Source of the DNA: Spirometra erinaceieuropaei
Taxonomy: Eukaryota > Platyhelminthes > Cestoda > Diphyllobothriidea > Diphyllobothriidae
Assembly (NCBI GenBank): GCA_902702965.1
Contig: CACRXP010000020.1
Location: 1,594,276-1,658,275, forward strand
Direction: 5' to 3'
DNA length: 64,000 nt
Shown: piece after piece, positions 47,105 to 58,049 of the stretch
Numbering within the stretch: position 1 is the first letter of the stretch
Layout: each line of letters opens with the position of its first letter
Notes under the pieces: model-generated
What the model saw: only the letters and a program-made list of their open reading frames with translations
Databases searched by the model: none
Told to the model about the DNA's origin: nothing
Translations under genes and position numbers: made by a program

Positions 47105-48016
47105 CAATTTTTTTTAAGACTCAACGCTGAAAACACACGCCCTGACCTAGCTACGGGTCTTTGCTGCTAGAGAGGGCGGCTCGAGATCCTGTAAAGAATG
47201 GAGCACTCAAACTCCTTTCATCTTCACAACTTCCCTACACGTGTCTTCAAACTCTTGTCTTTCTTCTGCCTAACTAAAGTCGTCACGGATACCAAAGCCT
47301 GAATCAAGACACATATAATCATCACAGCTAGAGCATAGAGGTTCAGGTCAAAGCTCCAAATGAAATATGCGGAGATGTCGCACAAATTCGCCATCATCGG
47401 AAGTGATATCCTTTATCCCCTATAGTCCTTCGCTTGGTATCATGATAACCATCATTCCTGGTAAGTTTTCAGGTACTTGACGTGCTTTTTTCCACCTGCC
47501 TTCCTGGAATTTAAAATTCTCGAACCTCTTTATTTTGTCCTAACTTTCGTCTTTCGTTGATATTGAGTCTATTATGACTCTCTTGTCATTCCTTTCATTT
47601 CCACACACAAGTTCGTCAGAAATTTGCTTTGTCAAACGTTTAACCATTATGACCTTATGTAGTTTTGTGCAGATCGATATTTATTACTCTTAGCGGCGCA
47701 CCCGATTACTTTGTGTGTAACAAGTTGACAGCACAATCCGCCTCGCCTTTTGCCTCTTCTTTCTACTAGGCTACGGTACAGTCGACGAACCATTTGGCGC
47801 GACAATTAAGCGCGGTCTAAGACGACTCGTAGGCCTGAGGGTTGGATCGAGCTATCGACTAAGTCTCACTCGTAAGAACTCTACTTATCTACAGCGTCGA
47901 CTGGCGCATCATTCATTAGAATGCACTACTATGGACAACCTTGCCTCTCACACCGTCTTGCCAACTCATCAGCACACAGTGCTGAGATAATGGCGACATA
48001 CCGCCTGACTGCCGTC
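47105..48016 (+). repeat. Repeat R4, copy 2 (left arm of palindrome)
   Basis: Same direction as 18405-19440 and inverted to 48400-49395. It starts with CAATTTTTTTTAAGACTCAA and GAAAACACACGCCCTGACC and ends with CGCCTGACTGCCGTCATAACC. Confidence 0.75.
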
Positions 48017-48145
48017 ATAACCGCACCTCTGCTTGGGAGGGAGGGGTCGTTCACCATGGGATCGGCGGGTGCAAAAGCAGTGGCCTTGATGGAACATAAA
48101 ATTCTAATGACTAACATTTCGGCGGGATCTTATTTCGTAGCCGTA
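48017..48145 (+). pseudogene. Non-LTR endonuclease fragment
   Basis: GGAGGGAGGGGTCGTTCACC, ATGGGATCGGCGGGTGCAAA and CTAATGACTAACATT match the endonuclease segment at 20950-21060 (GGTAAGTCACCATGGGATCG ...). R4 runs directly into it, which suggests that R4 and this LINE fragment move together. Confidence 0.6.
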
Positions 48146-48149
48146 CCTG

Positions 48150-48395
48150 CAGAAGACAAGCCCCAGCCTAACCCCTAACGCCATACCCCTAACCCCAACC
48201 CCTATTTTTAACCCCTAATCCCTGCCCCCTATACCCCAACCCTAACCTTAGCCCCTAACACCTAACAGTTATCCCCTAACCGTAGCCCCTACTCACTGCC
48301 CCCTAGCTCCTAACCCTAAGTCCAACCCCTAACACCTGACGTCAACCATTAACGTTAACCTCTAACTCCTGTCCCCTAACCCTAACCTCTAATAG
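48150..48395 (+). repeat. Degenerate CCCTAA-like (telomere-type) tract
   Basis: About 245 bases of variants of CCCCTAACCCCTAAC with frequent substitutions, including a few exact CCCTAACC units. The flatworm telomere repeat is TTAGGG. The tract is too irregular to be a functional telomere and is internal, so it is an interstitial telomere-like or independently grown minisatellite. Confidence 0.7.
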
Positions 48396-48399
48396 GTGC

Positions 48400-49395
48400 G
48401 CCTATGAGGGCAGTCAGGCGGTATACTGCCATTATCTCACCACTGTGTGCTGATGAGTTGGCAAGACGGTGTGAGAGGCAAGGTTGTCCATAGTAGTGCA
48501 TTCTAGTAAAAGATGCTCCAGTCGACGCTGCCGATAAGTAGAGTTCTTACGAGTGAGACTTAGTCGATAGCCCGATCCAACCCTCAGGCATACGAGTCGT
48601 CTTAGACCGCGCCTAATTGTCGCGTCAAATGGTTCGTCGATTGTACCGTAGCCTAGTAGAAAGAAGAGGCAAAGGGCGAGGCGGATTGTGCTGTCAACTT
48701 GTTACACACAAAGTAATCGGGTGTGCCGCTTAGAGTAATAAATATCGATCTGCATAAAACTACATAAGGCCATAATGGTTAAATGTGCGAGAAGGCAAAA
48801 TTCTGACGACCTTGTGTGCGGAAATGAAAGGAATGACAAGAGAGTCATAATAGACTCAATATCAACGAAAGACGAATGTTAGAACAGAATAAGAAGGTAT
48901 GAAAATTTTAAATTCCAGGAAGGCAGATCGAAAAACACTCCAAGTACCTGCAAACTAACTAGGAATGATGGTTACTATGGTACCACGCCGAGGACCATCA
49001 GGGATAAAGGATATCACTTCCGATGATAGCGAATTTGTGTGACATCTCCGCATATTTCGTTTTGAGTTTTGACCTGAACCTCCGTGCTCTAACTGCGTTG
49101 ATTATATGTGTCTTGATTCAGGCTTTGGTATCCGTGGCAACTTCAGTTAGGCAGACGAAAGACAAGAGTTTGAAGACAAGTGTGGGAAGGTTGTGAAGAT
49201 CAAACTGCCAATGCGAATTCGTATCGCGTCGGGCAACTGAATTTGCAGGCGATAGAATGAAGCCTAAGCACTATCAACATCAAGCTAGTTCCCGGTAAGT
49301 CGGAGAATACTGTGGAAAACAGTTTTAGGGGCCTATTCGGTACAGGATCCCGAGCCGCCATCTCTAACAACAAAGACCCGTGGCTAGGTCGGGAC
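48400..49395 (-). repeat. Repeat R4, copy 3 (right arm of palindrome)
   Basis: Reverse complement of 47105-48016: GGCAGTCAGGCGGTATACTG, GATGAGTTGGCAAGACGGTG, TTGTACCGTAGCCTAGTAGA, TAATAAATATCGATCTGC, GGATATCACTTCCGATGA. It ends near GATCCCGAGCCGCCATCTCT. Confidence 0.75.
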
Positions 49396-49479
49396 ATTTT
49401 TCTTCCACTATGTTTCTGCGTTTCGAAATTAAACGAGTCCTTTTTCAGTTTGAACAATCTGTATTTGGTAAATTTTCTG

Positions 49480-50470
49480 CGTTGGTTCCCCAGGTCGTCG
49501 TCGTAGTCGTCATATGTGTGCAGAGTGTGAAAAACAGTTAACATTATAGCGTTCCTAAAAATCGATATTTCTTCGTCAGTGCTGCTAATGGGTCGATACT
49601 GTGGGGTGACATACGTTTTGATTGGCTATGACCTTTTTCAAATTATTTTGGGATTTGTGGACGTTGCGTTTTGATTGATGCGCGAATCATGAGAAGGAAG
49701 TGCCCTAGAAATTCTCGGCCTTTCTTTTATGTACAGAAACTGACAATGTGCGTTTCATCTCAAACAAATTTGCGCCCCTTTTATAGATCATGCATGGCGA
49801 CTTGGGATAAGTAGTTCCGTCTCTTTACTGCTAGTTGCTATTCATGTAGGCGTGCGGAGACGGATTTCCCGGTTTGAACATGATATACTCCGTTACAGGT
49901 GCCGCATTTAATCTTATAAACCACTTCCTTTTACCAAAATAGCCAACTCTATCCTTAGGATGTACCAGCTGATTGCATAGCGTAGTCGTCAGTTTGTGCG
50001 CCGCTTGTGTTTGGTGCTTCCCGCGGTGTCTTTCAATGAGCTCAGACAGATTTTTGATGTGAGAAAGTGTTCGCAATTTTTTTTGGCTTTGACACCTGAT
50101 CGGAACAGTCTAGTTGCTTATCTTTTCCCTTTAATTCCTGTTGTCTCAAGCATCGGCGTACGAAATCTCTAAGGCAATTTTTGTAGGGAGATAGGTCGAA
50201 TAAATAATTAAGTTCTATTTTGTGTTCTTCGTTCTCGTTATGTAAAATAACTTCCGCATAAGCTTCTTTGCTATACACTGATCTGTGTAATGTCCCGTCA
50301 GTGTTTCGCTGTACGATGGCACCAAGAAGTTCGAGTTTGCTGTTAAATTCTTTCTCAGGCGTGAAGGTGACTGTTTTGAGTTTTGAGTTGATAACGTTGT
50401 GCGGCGTTCCCAGTTGAGCTCTCTTGACAGTAACAAAGGTGTCCTTTGGGAAAATGAACAAACTTTATTT
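49480..50470 (-). pseudogene. PLE 3' half, tandem copy 1
   Basis: The minus strand carries the RT C-terminal region with RSVYSKEAYAEVILHNENEE and FVRRCLRQQELKGKDKQ (50461-50042), then LSELIERHRGKHQTQAAHKL and LVHPKDRVGYFGKR (50076-49831), leading into a decayed GIY-YIG domain. A frame break near 50060 separates the parts. The 3' flank has a degenerate terminal motif (TATGACGACTACGACG and CTGGGGAACC near 49490). The left boundary (higher coordinates) meets the terminal motif of copy 2. Confidence 0.82.
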
Positions 50471-51650
50471 CGTAAATTTTCGAGTCTGGTTCCCCAGCTC
50501 GTCTTCAGACGTGTAGTAAGTGTGAAGAAACAGTCAAAATTTAAACATTCCCAAAAAATCAATATTGCCCTGTCATGGCTGAGGATGGGTTAATGCTGTG
50601 GGCTGATGTAACGTCTTGATTGGCTATCACCTTTTCCATTTTTCCTTGAGATTTATGTACATGGCGTCAAGATCGATGCGTCGACTGATGCCTGAATCAT
50701 CAAAGTGAATGGCCTCTAGGAATTCCCCGCCTTTCTTATGCGGGCAGGAACCGACAATGCGCGTTTTATCCCAAGCGAATTAGTGCTCAGTTTCAAGAGT
50801 ATGAATGGCGACTTGGGATAAGTGGTCCCACGTCTTCACTACCAATTGGTGTTCATGTAGGCGTGTAGAGGCGGAGTTTCCGGTTTGACCACAATACACT
50901 GCATTACAAGTGCCACATGGAATCTTATAGACTACTTCTTTTCTATCCAAATATCCAACCCTATCCTTAGGGTGTACAAGCTAAATGCGTAGCGTGGTAG
51001 TCGGTTTGTGAGCCACTTGTATTTAGTGCTTCCTCAGGTGTCTTTTAACGAGTTCAGACACATTTTTAATGTAGGGAAGCGTTCGCCAATGTTTTGGCTG
51101 TGGTGTCTGATTGGAACAATCTAGTTCCTTCTCTCTTTCTTTGGATTCCTGTTCTTTCATGCATCGACGTACAAAATCTCTAGGGTAGTCGTTTTGGGAA
51201 AAAAGGTTGAACAGATAATTGAGTTCTTTTTTGTACCCTTCGTTCTCAGAGCAATGTGTCTGCTCGATTAAGTAGGGTGTTAACAGCACTCCGTTTGTGA
51301 GCCATAGGGTGGTTGCTCTCGTATTGTATGATAACTTCCGCTTAAGTTTCTTTGCGGTATACTGATGTCTGGAATGTCCCGTCAGTTTTCCGCTGTACGA
51401 GGACATCAAGAAATGGGAGTTTGCTGTTAACCTCTCTTTCGAGCGTGGAGGTAATTCCCGGTAGTGTTGAGTTGATGGCGTTATGCAGCGTTTCTAGTTG
51501 ATCGCTCTTGACGATGACAAAGGTGTCATCTACGTAGCATACCCACAATTTGGGCTTGAATAATGGTAAGGTAATAGCCTCTAATTTTTGCATTGTGACC
51601 TAAGCCAGAAAGCCAGAACTAGATGACCCCATAAGAGATCCTTTTAGCTG
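50464..51650 (-). pseudogene. PLE 3' half, tandem copy 2 with RT palm
   Basis: The minus strand reads KPKLWVCYVDDTFVIVKSDQ (51593-51342), so the catalytic YVDD is present. It continues with CSENEGYKKELNYLFNLFSQ and DYPRDFVRRCMKEQESK (51409-51023), then a decayed GIY-YIG domain to about 50690. The two frames overlap with a shift near 51370. The terminal motif is CTGAAGACGAG (50508), CTGGGGAACCAGACTC, GAAAATTTACG and AATAAA (50469-50464), immediately before copy 1 starts. Confidence 0.85.
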
Positions 51651-51654
51651 TCGG

Positions 51655-52320
51655 TAGTATTTATGTGCGAACGAAAAGTCTGTTTCCAGACATAAGACCA
51701 ACAGTTCAAGCGAAGCAGATGCAGGAACATCGATGTCGTAGGAATGTAGGAGTTTTTGTGCCCTGCCTTGCTAAATCGGATGGTATAGAGGCACAAAATA
51801 CCCCCTTTATATGCGTTATACGTTCGTAACATTTTTTAAGAAATATTAGCCTCAGCTGGCTGAAAAGTAGTTGTCTTGTTCGACAAGCCAGGATGTCGTA
51901 ACCTACATATGAAACCAGCCACGTGCTATTTGCCGACGTTAAATCGACTTTTCAGATATGGATCGCCCGAGGACCAGAACGTTTAACTGAATCAGGCAAA
52001 CTGACATGCAAACTCTGAATTTGAAATTGTTTTAAGGGAAATAAATACTTATCATAGTTTAAGCCGCAAAAAACCACACAACAATGGTGAAACTGATTGA
52101 AAATCCAGTTTTAAGAGGAAATGTTTTATTCTGTAAGCGCACATTCGGAATACTGGTGCTTTAACTTATAGTTGTCGGCGCCCCATATTTTCATGTTCAG
52201 GGGATTCTTTGGGAGATAAAGCACGATCTTTGATCTTGAAGTATAAATCGGCCATAGCCTGTCAAGTGATGCGAAAACGACAAGCAAATCAGAACACAGC
52301 GTCAAATGCGATTGAGAGGA
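51655..52320. other. Spacer between PLE array and TSP-B, nothing recognised
   Basis: Low GC sequence with only small frames. The poly(A) signal of TSP-B lies at its right end. Confidence 0.4.
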
Positions 52321-52321
52321 A

Positions 52322-52327
52322 TTTAAT
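52322..52327 (-). terminator. Candidate poly(A) signal of TSP-B
   Basis: ATTAAA on the minus strand, 61 bases downstream of the TSP-B stop codon, a common variant of AATAAA. Confidence 0.4.
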
Positions 52328-52387
52328 AAAATAAGCAATCTTTATACATATATACATACAGTAACCAACTGGCCTCAAGGCCGCAGG

Positions 52388-55300
52388 TTAGGCGAAAACT
52401 GAGCAGATGACGGCAACTAGGACGATTACCTGGAAGGGAAAAGAGGACGTTGCAAGTGATCACTGCGCTGAAGCTGATGAGTCATTTTAGTTCAAAACTG
52501 CCTCTTTAAACCTACGTGCAGTCATTTCTGGCATACAACAACAGCTGTCTATCTAGGTATTTTAAGAATTGTGCTATTATTAATTACGAGACCTTGGAAT
52601 TGTCTGCATTTCCATTCGGAATCTCTTATAGGCACAGAATGCAGTCTTGTCGAGACAGACGATGTAATCTGCCTCTCTGTCATGAGGAAGGATACGGTTT
52701 CCTGCACATGATGAAAAGCAGCAAACAAGAGGCGAATGCTTTTATTTATTGCTGATATAAGCGAACAGGCCAGTTCCAGGTAGCAGTTCAGATGACGAAG
52801 ATGCGATCACTGGAACAAGAAATTTATTGGCCTGACGTTTCGGATTCCGTCATCAGAGGCAATCGCAGATGACGAGGAGGAGGAGGATGGATCTCTGATT
52901 ATGGATTCGAGTGAGAATCCGAAACGTCAGGCCAATAAATTTCTTGTTCCAGCGATCGCATCTTCGTCTCCTGAGCTTTTTTATTCCATTTCAATAAATG
53001 AGGGATTTTTATGTATTACAGCAATGAGGACCCTTATACTGTTGAGATGGATCACACACAACTTCGTAGACAATTTGGAACTAGATCGTCCGTTAAACTC
53101 CCGTGTCAAGTAAAGTACTATGAATGAATCATAAATGTCTATTAAGTCAGGTAATTTCCTTCAGATTTGCCTCAAAACACAGCAGGAATCCTACCGGAGG
53201 AATCAGAACGGAGACAGGCGCGATTGTCAGACGGGGTCGGATCAGGTCAACCTCAGAGATGATTTTGTCCCTACAACCCGATACGGGAGGCTTCATTGCG
53301 GCGGCAAAGTTGTAGGTGCATGAGTCTGTTACAACTTGATTGTTCACAGAGCAACACGGCTCCGGCATTCTACGACTGCCTGCAAAAAACGGGAAAAAAT
53401 ACGTACGTTGGATTAGGGAAGATTTACGCTACTTAAATTGATTTGGTCGTGACTTAAGTAGTACTAGGAGACGGTAAGGGGACAGGTCCTACCTGCAAAG
53501 TCCTTATAGCCGTTGAGTCCGCAGCAGTAGTTATGTCCTTCCTGTTGGTGAAGGAACAAGAACGAGGTAAAATAAACAGCCGAAAGTCAATTTTAAAATC
53601 TTAAAATAATCATTCAGTCTATGCGCCGTGCCACATAACAATTTATTGCCTCTCATTGGCTCAGCAGTTTGGGCTTTGATTAGACAGTTTCCTCTAATCG
53701 ATTGCGCTTTTAACAATTCATTCTGATTCTTGACTCAGATGGAGGAATAACATTTCCCACGCAAAGGATGCGGTGCAGATTGTCAAAATTCATGAAATTC
53801 AGCATCCTGAGAGTCCTCTAGAGGGGAAAGTACAACGTAGGGCAATTCGCACTGACGGAGTTGTGTTGGTTCTCGAGTGCGCAAACTGAAGAGCCTATGA
53901 GGACTATCGAAAGAGAGTGGTCTTCAATGCTGGCTCTGAGTACAAGTACGAATATTCTGGAGGCACTTTGACTTCATCTGTCAAAATCCGCGACTGGACC
54001 ACTTTTAAGTAGGAGCCCGACGAAGAAGCATGCTTTATTCGAATAGGGGGGGGGCGCATTAAGGATTGTGAGTGTCTGCTATACCAAAAACAGTAAACCA
54101 TGGTCCGCGCAGTTTGGTGTGCGCTGGCAGTTCCCTGACACCTGATTACGTACTGGTAGATGTGCTTGCGCTTCCGCTGGGTATACAGGTGGTGGGCGTG
54201 GCCGCCAGTCATACTCCTTTTTCTAACCTCTTGTTGTGTTGTTATTGGCAAAAATCCTGGTCCAGTGTTTGTTGGGAACCAGGGAGTGTGGTGGCAGGCC
54301 TAGGTGCGGGTCCGGCCGTGCCAGCCACCTGCGCCCTCCCCCGCCTCCGGTCTTCCTGACTCTGTCTTGAAACTGGACCCGGGTGAGGGGGTGAGTGCGG
54401 TAGGTGTTGTGCAAGTCTAATCTCACTATAAGCTAATTCACCCACACTTTAGTATACTTGCTTCATCTTGCCGCGGAGCACACAGTGAGTAGCGTCAGCT
54501 GCAACGGTCGAACTGTCATTTGCATAGGAACACGTTCATCGCTGATCCTCATTTGCTTCTGTATTAAGGTCCCACACCTTAACAGGTCTGCGAGGACGGT
54601 CCAGATGGTCATGCGTGGGATGAAACGCCTACGACAATATATGATGTCGATGGCAACTTACAGTTGTCAATTGCTGGTGTAGATTGGTCTCGTGAGCATG
54701 CCTTTGACTATACTGACATTTGCTGACGTAGAATGAACAGCGTGGTTTTGCGAATAATGCGCCTGTTAGGCTTAGGAGCATAAACTAATTGAATTAAAAG
54801 ACAGCCAATTTATCCGTCTGCGGTCCTTATGCAGTTTGCTGACCACCAATAAGCTCGAAATCGATCTCCTCAAACATGTTCCCAAAATTATTAACATATT
54901 CGCCATAAAACAAGATGAACCGCCTAGTGCACGTGCAGCAGTACTTTGTGCTTAAGAAGTGTAAAGGTTAATCCACTATAAACGGGGTGGCTGTTTCCAT
55001 GTACGGCAGAATTACGGGCACATAAGATTTGAGGACGGTCAAACAAATATTTATAGTTTTACTCCTTATTGTTTTGCGTTCATTGCTCGGTCAACCGTAC
55101 ATTCCCTTGCTATGCACTCCCACATTTAGACCAAACTCACTGAACTCTGGTTAACCCGTTTTCCGAATTTCTCCTCTTTGGCGAGAAAACATTTTTTCTG
55201 CCTCGATATCCACTAATCTATGAAGCATGTTTAATGACATTTTGTGGGTTACATGACCTTCTGTAATTGAATATTTTCACGTGCCGGTCAAAAGGCCTGT

Positions 55301-56880
55301 ATGCGTCTGCTATGCCAATATCAGCAATCCATGGCTCTTGTAGCCTGGTATGCGCTGGCAATTTCCTAACACTTGGTTCACTGTCGCCAGTTACGCTTGC
55401 GCTCCCACTGGGTATACAAGTTGTGGCATGGCTGTTCAGTCATCATCCTCGTACTTCTGTCCCACTGTTGGGGTGTAGTTTTTGACGAAAAATCCTGGTG
55501 GAGTGTGTGTTGTGGACCAGGGGGTGAGGCGGCACGCCTAGGCGCGGGTGCAGCCGCGCTAGCCATCTGGGCCCTCTCATGCCGACGGTCTTTTTACTTC
55601 TGTCTTGACACCGAGTACAGGTGGGGAAGAGAGGAGAGTGCGATAGATGCTGCGCAAGTCTCAATTCACTATAAACTAATTCACGCGTAAGGCACCGTGT
55701 CTGCTGTGCCCTACTGTGTAATACGCGGAGGACATCGTCGGAATCGACAGTCGAACTGTCATTTTTCTGTATCACAGAATAACTTTTATTTTACAGATTG
55801 CTTTCAAGTAGAAGTGATACAATGACTTTTTCCCCTACAGAGGCCCTTTAAGAAAGCAAGTGCACCACAGAAAAGAAGGGGACAATTAAGTAGACCACCG
55901 CGCTTACCCTCATCACGGTGTTCCAGATTTCGATAGCCAGAAGGTTTTTGCCATGCTGACCATCCTTGTGTACTGCCAGGTTTTCACTCATGTACGAAAC
56001 AGCCTTAGCTGGCAACTGATGTAAGCAGAAAATAGGGCAAAGTTACAGCGACAGAGATCAAAACTTCGGAGAGTCCGGTGACTCCGCCGCGTTTTATCAG
56101 TAGTAAGGTCAGTTTTAAAGACATGACCGATCGGGCGTACTTACACAGGTAGGACTTCCGAATACGCAGGCAGTGACTATGACCAGTCCAATGACGAGGA
56201 CTCCCAGAAGCACCGCGTACTTTAAGGAGAGAGAGAGAGAAAGACGGAGGGTCTGTTAGTACGCAAATGGGAGACCCATAGCTCACAGTCTTCAGACGCC
56301 TCTCAACGGCACAACTTACCAGTTTCAGAGGTTTCTCGTAACCGAAGCAGGAGACAATCACTCCACACAGGAAGAAGAGAGTGAGAAGAACACCCACGGC
56401 GAGGATTGCGGCTGCAATGGTATTTTGATTATTATTACTCCGCTTTCGGGGGGGGGGGCAGAGGGGAGGTAAACAGTGGGAACGCAGTCCTCTACTTACG
56501 GGCACTGACTACGAGGATGCCCATGGCCAATTCCTTGCTAATGTTTGGCGCAGTAGGCAGGAAGACCGAAATGAACTGGCGTAAGAAATGGGCGTCGGCT
56601 CCATATAGGGCGTTGTGTCCGAGAGCCAGAAGGAATGCAGCTTCCATCTGGTAAAAAAAACAGAAAGCTAGGGGTGAGCAGTGCATACAGCTATTTTCAC
56701 GGGGATGGGGATTGAATAAAAGACACAGCCTGCCCACTGTATCCCCAGTGAACCTACCATCAGACAGATGTGTAGTAGGATAAGGACGACTCTCAAGTAT
56801 TTATGCATGAAGGGTTTGGGGGGCATCGAAAGGAGGTCTTCAGTCAGGCGCAATTTCGTCGGGCTGGGTGTGTTGTCCAT
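52388..56880 (-). CDS. Tetraspanin (TSP-B), 8 exons, 273 aa
   Basis: Four-pass tetraspanin on the minus strand. Exons in coding order: 56758-56880, 56500-56647, 56320-56411, 56145-56219, 55908-56015, 53493-53541, 53195-53379, 52388-52429. All introns are GT-AG, phases agree throughout, and the stop is TAA. Exon 1 encodes a cytoplasmic N-terminus of about 28 residues longer than most and then LRVVLILLHICLM (TM1). TM2 is AILAVGVLLTLFFLCGVIVS; TM3 is YAVLLGVLVIGLVIVTACV; TM4 ends VIVLVAVICSVFA. The large loop has AVSYM, EIWNTVM, NYCCGLNGY (CCG at 188-190), EPCCSV, DSC and PPVSGC: six cysteines. NIS in the small loop is a possible glycosylation site. It aligns with TSP-A across all exons. Intron 5 (2.4 kb) holds two R2 repeats, and intron 7 holds a palindromic hairpin motif. 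Confidence 0.9.
52796..52975. repeat. Palindromic pair of terminal hairpin motifs in TSP-B intron 7
   Basis: The left arm (minus strand) reads CTGATGACGGAATCCGAAAC, GTCAGGCC, AATAAA (52856-52823). The right arm (plus strand) reads CTGATTATGGATTCGAGTGA, GAATCCGAAACGTCAGGCC, AATAAA (52894-52939). Both continue into TTTCTTGTTCCAG(T/C)GATCGCATCTTCGTC. Between them is a short GAGGAGGAGGATGG run. The arms pair over about 60 bases. Confidence 0.8.
54062..54520 (+). repeat. Repeat R2, copy in TSP-B intron 5
   Basis: Order of blocks: TGTCTGCTATACCAAAAACA, CTTGCGCTTCCGCTGGGTAT, GGTGGGCGTGGCCGCCAGTC, GCCAGCCACCTGCGCCCTCC, TGACTCTGTCTTGAAACTGG, GGTGTTGTGCAAGTC, ACACAGTGAGTAGCGTC, GGTCGAACTGTCATTTG. It lies antisense to the gene. 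Confidence 0.8.
55290..55770 (+). repeat. Repeat R2, second copy in TSP-B intron 5
   Basis: TATGCGTCTGCTATGCCAAT, TACGCTTGCGCTCCCACTGG, TTGTGGACCAGGGGGTGAGG, TTCTGTCTTGACACCGAGTA, GATGCTGCGCAAGTCTC and CGACAGTCGAACTGTCATTT. The 3' end lies about 135 bases from the donor side of exon 5. Confidence 0.8.
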
Positions 56881-57355
56881 TAATATGGTCTTTCTGAGGA
56901 ATACGAGGTAAGAGTGGAGAGGGCGGAGCTTGTTTCTACAATAAACGGCGATGAGATTTTAAAGACGTCCATGTGGAAGGGTAAAATGCCACTTTACAGG
57001 CTGGTCTCTCACATCTATTTAAAGCAAGCACAGATTCTTGAGAAACAAAACTAATGGGAAAACCGCGTTTTACAAACTATGCAAAAATTTCCTTTTTGTC
57101 CTTAAACAGGGCACTCGCTGCACCTCTTAGAGACGGCGTCTGTGTTTAGGCATAATGGGGGAGAAAAGGCAGGGTCTGCCGGTAGGAGCAATAATGTGGG
57201 TTTCCGATAGCATTTTTGGAGTAGGGGATGTGATAAATAGAAAAAGATGCTTTTACGCCTGGCCATGTTTGAGGGCATCACCCGAGGCAGCATCAGACAG
57301 GATTGATAGGCGCACGATGGTTTGCGGTATTTTTTTGAGTTGCTAAAGTCAGAAG
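56881..57355. other. TSP-B upstream region
   Basis: Region upstream of the TSP-B start codon, expected to hold its 5' UTR and promoter. I see no convincing TATA element or second gene. Short frames here have no family features. Confidence 0.35.
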
Positions 57356-57359
57356 ATCG

Positions 57360-57875
57360 CCTTCCAGGTCAAAAGGTCTGAAATCGTGTGCAATGCCAGT
57401 ATCAGTAAACCATGTCCCTCGCAGCATGGAATTCCCTAGTATTTCTTCTGCACCTGGTTCCCTGTCGGTAGATGCGCTTGCGCTCCTGCAGGGTATGCAG
57501 GTGGTGGGCATGGCTGCCCAGTCATCATCGTCCTTCTGACCCCTTAATTGGAGTGTTGTTATTGTTGTCGATGCTGTTGTTGTTGGTCGAAAAACCTGCT
57601 CATTTGCCGTGTGGACCAGGAGGCTTGAAATGGAGCGCCAAATTGCGTGCTCGACCATACCATCCACCTGCGTCCCCCCGCCTCCGGTATTCTTGACGCT
57701 GTCTGGACACCGGGTGCAGGTGGGGGGTGGGGATGACAGAGTGCGGTAGATGCCGTGCAAGTCCACTACGCCTATAAACTACTTCACGCGCAAGACATCG
57801 TGTCTGCTGTTCCTTGCAGTGTAGCACACGGTGGGCATCGTCGAAATCGGCAATCGAACTGTCACGTCACAGCAG
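57360..57875 (+). repeat. Repeat R2, copy upstream of TSP-B
   Basis: The most complete copy: CAATGCCAGTATCAGTAAAC, GTAGATGCGCTTGCGCTCCT, TCATCATCGTCCTTCTGACC, TTGTTGGTCGAAAAACC, ATTTGCCGTGTGGACCAGGA, ATCCACCTGCGTCCCCC, GGACACCGGGTGCAGGTGGG, GATGCCGTGCAAGTCCACTA, CACACGGTGGGCATCGTCGA and AATCGAACTGTCACGTC. Confidence 0.82.
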
Positions 57876-58049
57876 ACCGATTGTTGTCCGAATTTGATTT
57901 ATCGACTGTTGTAATTGCCCCACCAGTGTTCTTTGTTGGCGCGACAGGTGCTCGGCAGTTTTTTTACAGCGACACCGTTACCGAAAGCGATGCCACTATG
58001 CGCTCCCCCCGATTGGTTGATAACTCTTCCCAGACAAAGTCTGAGCTCT

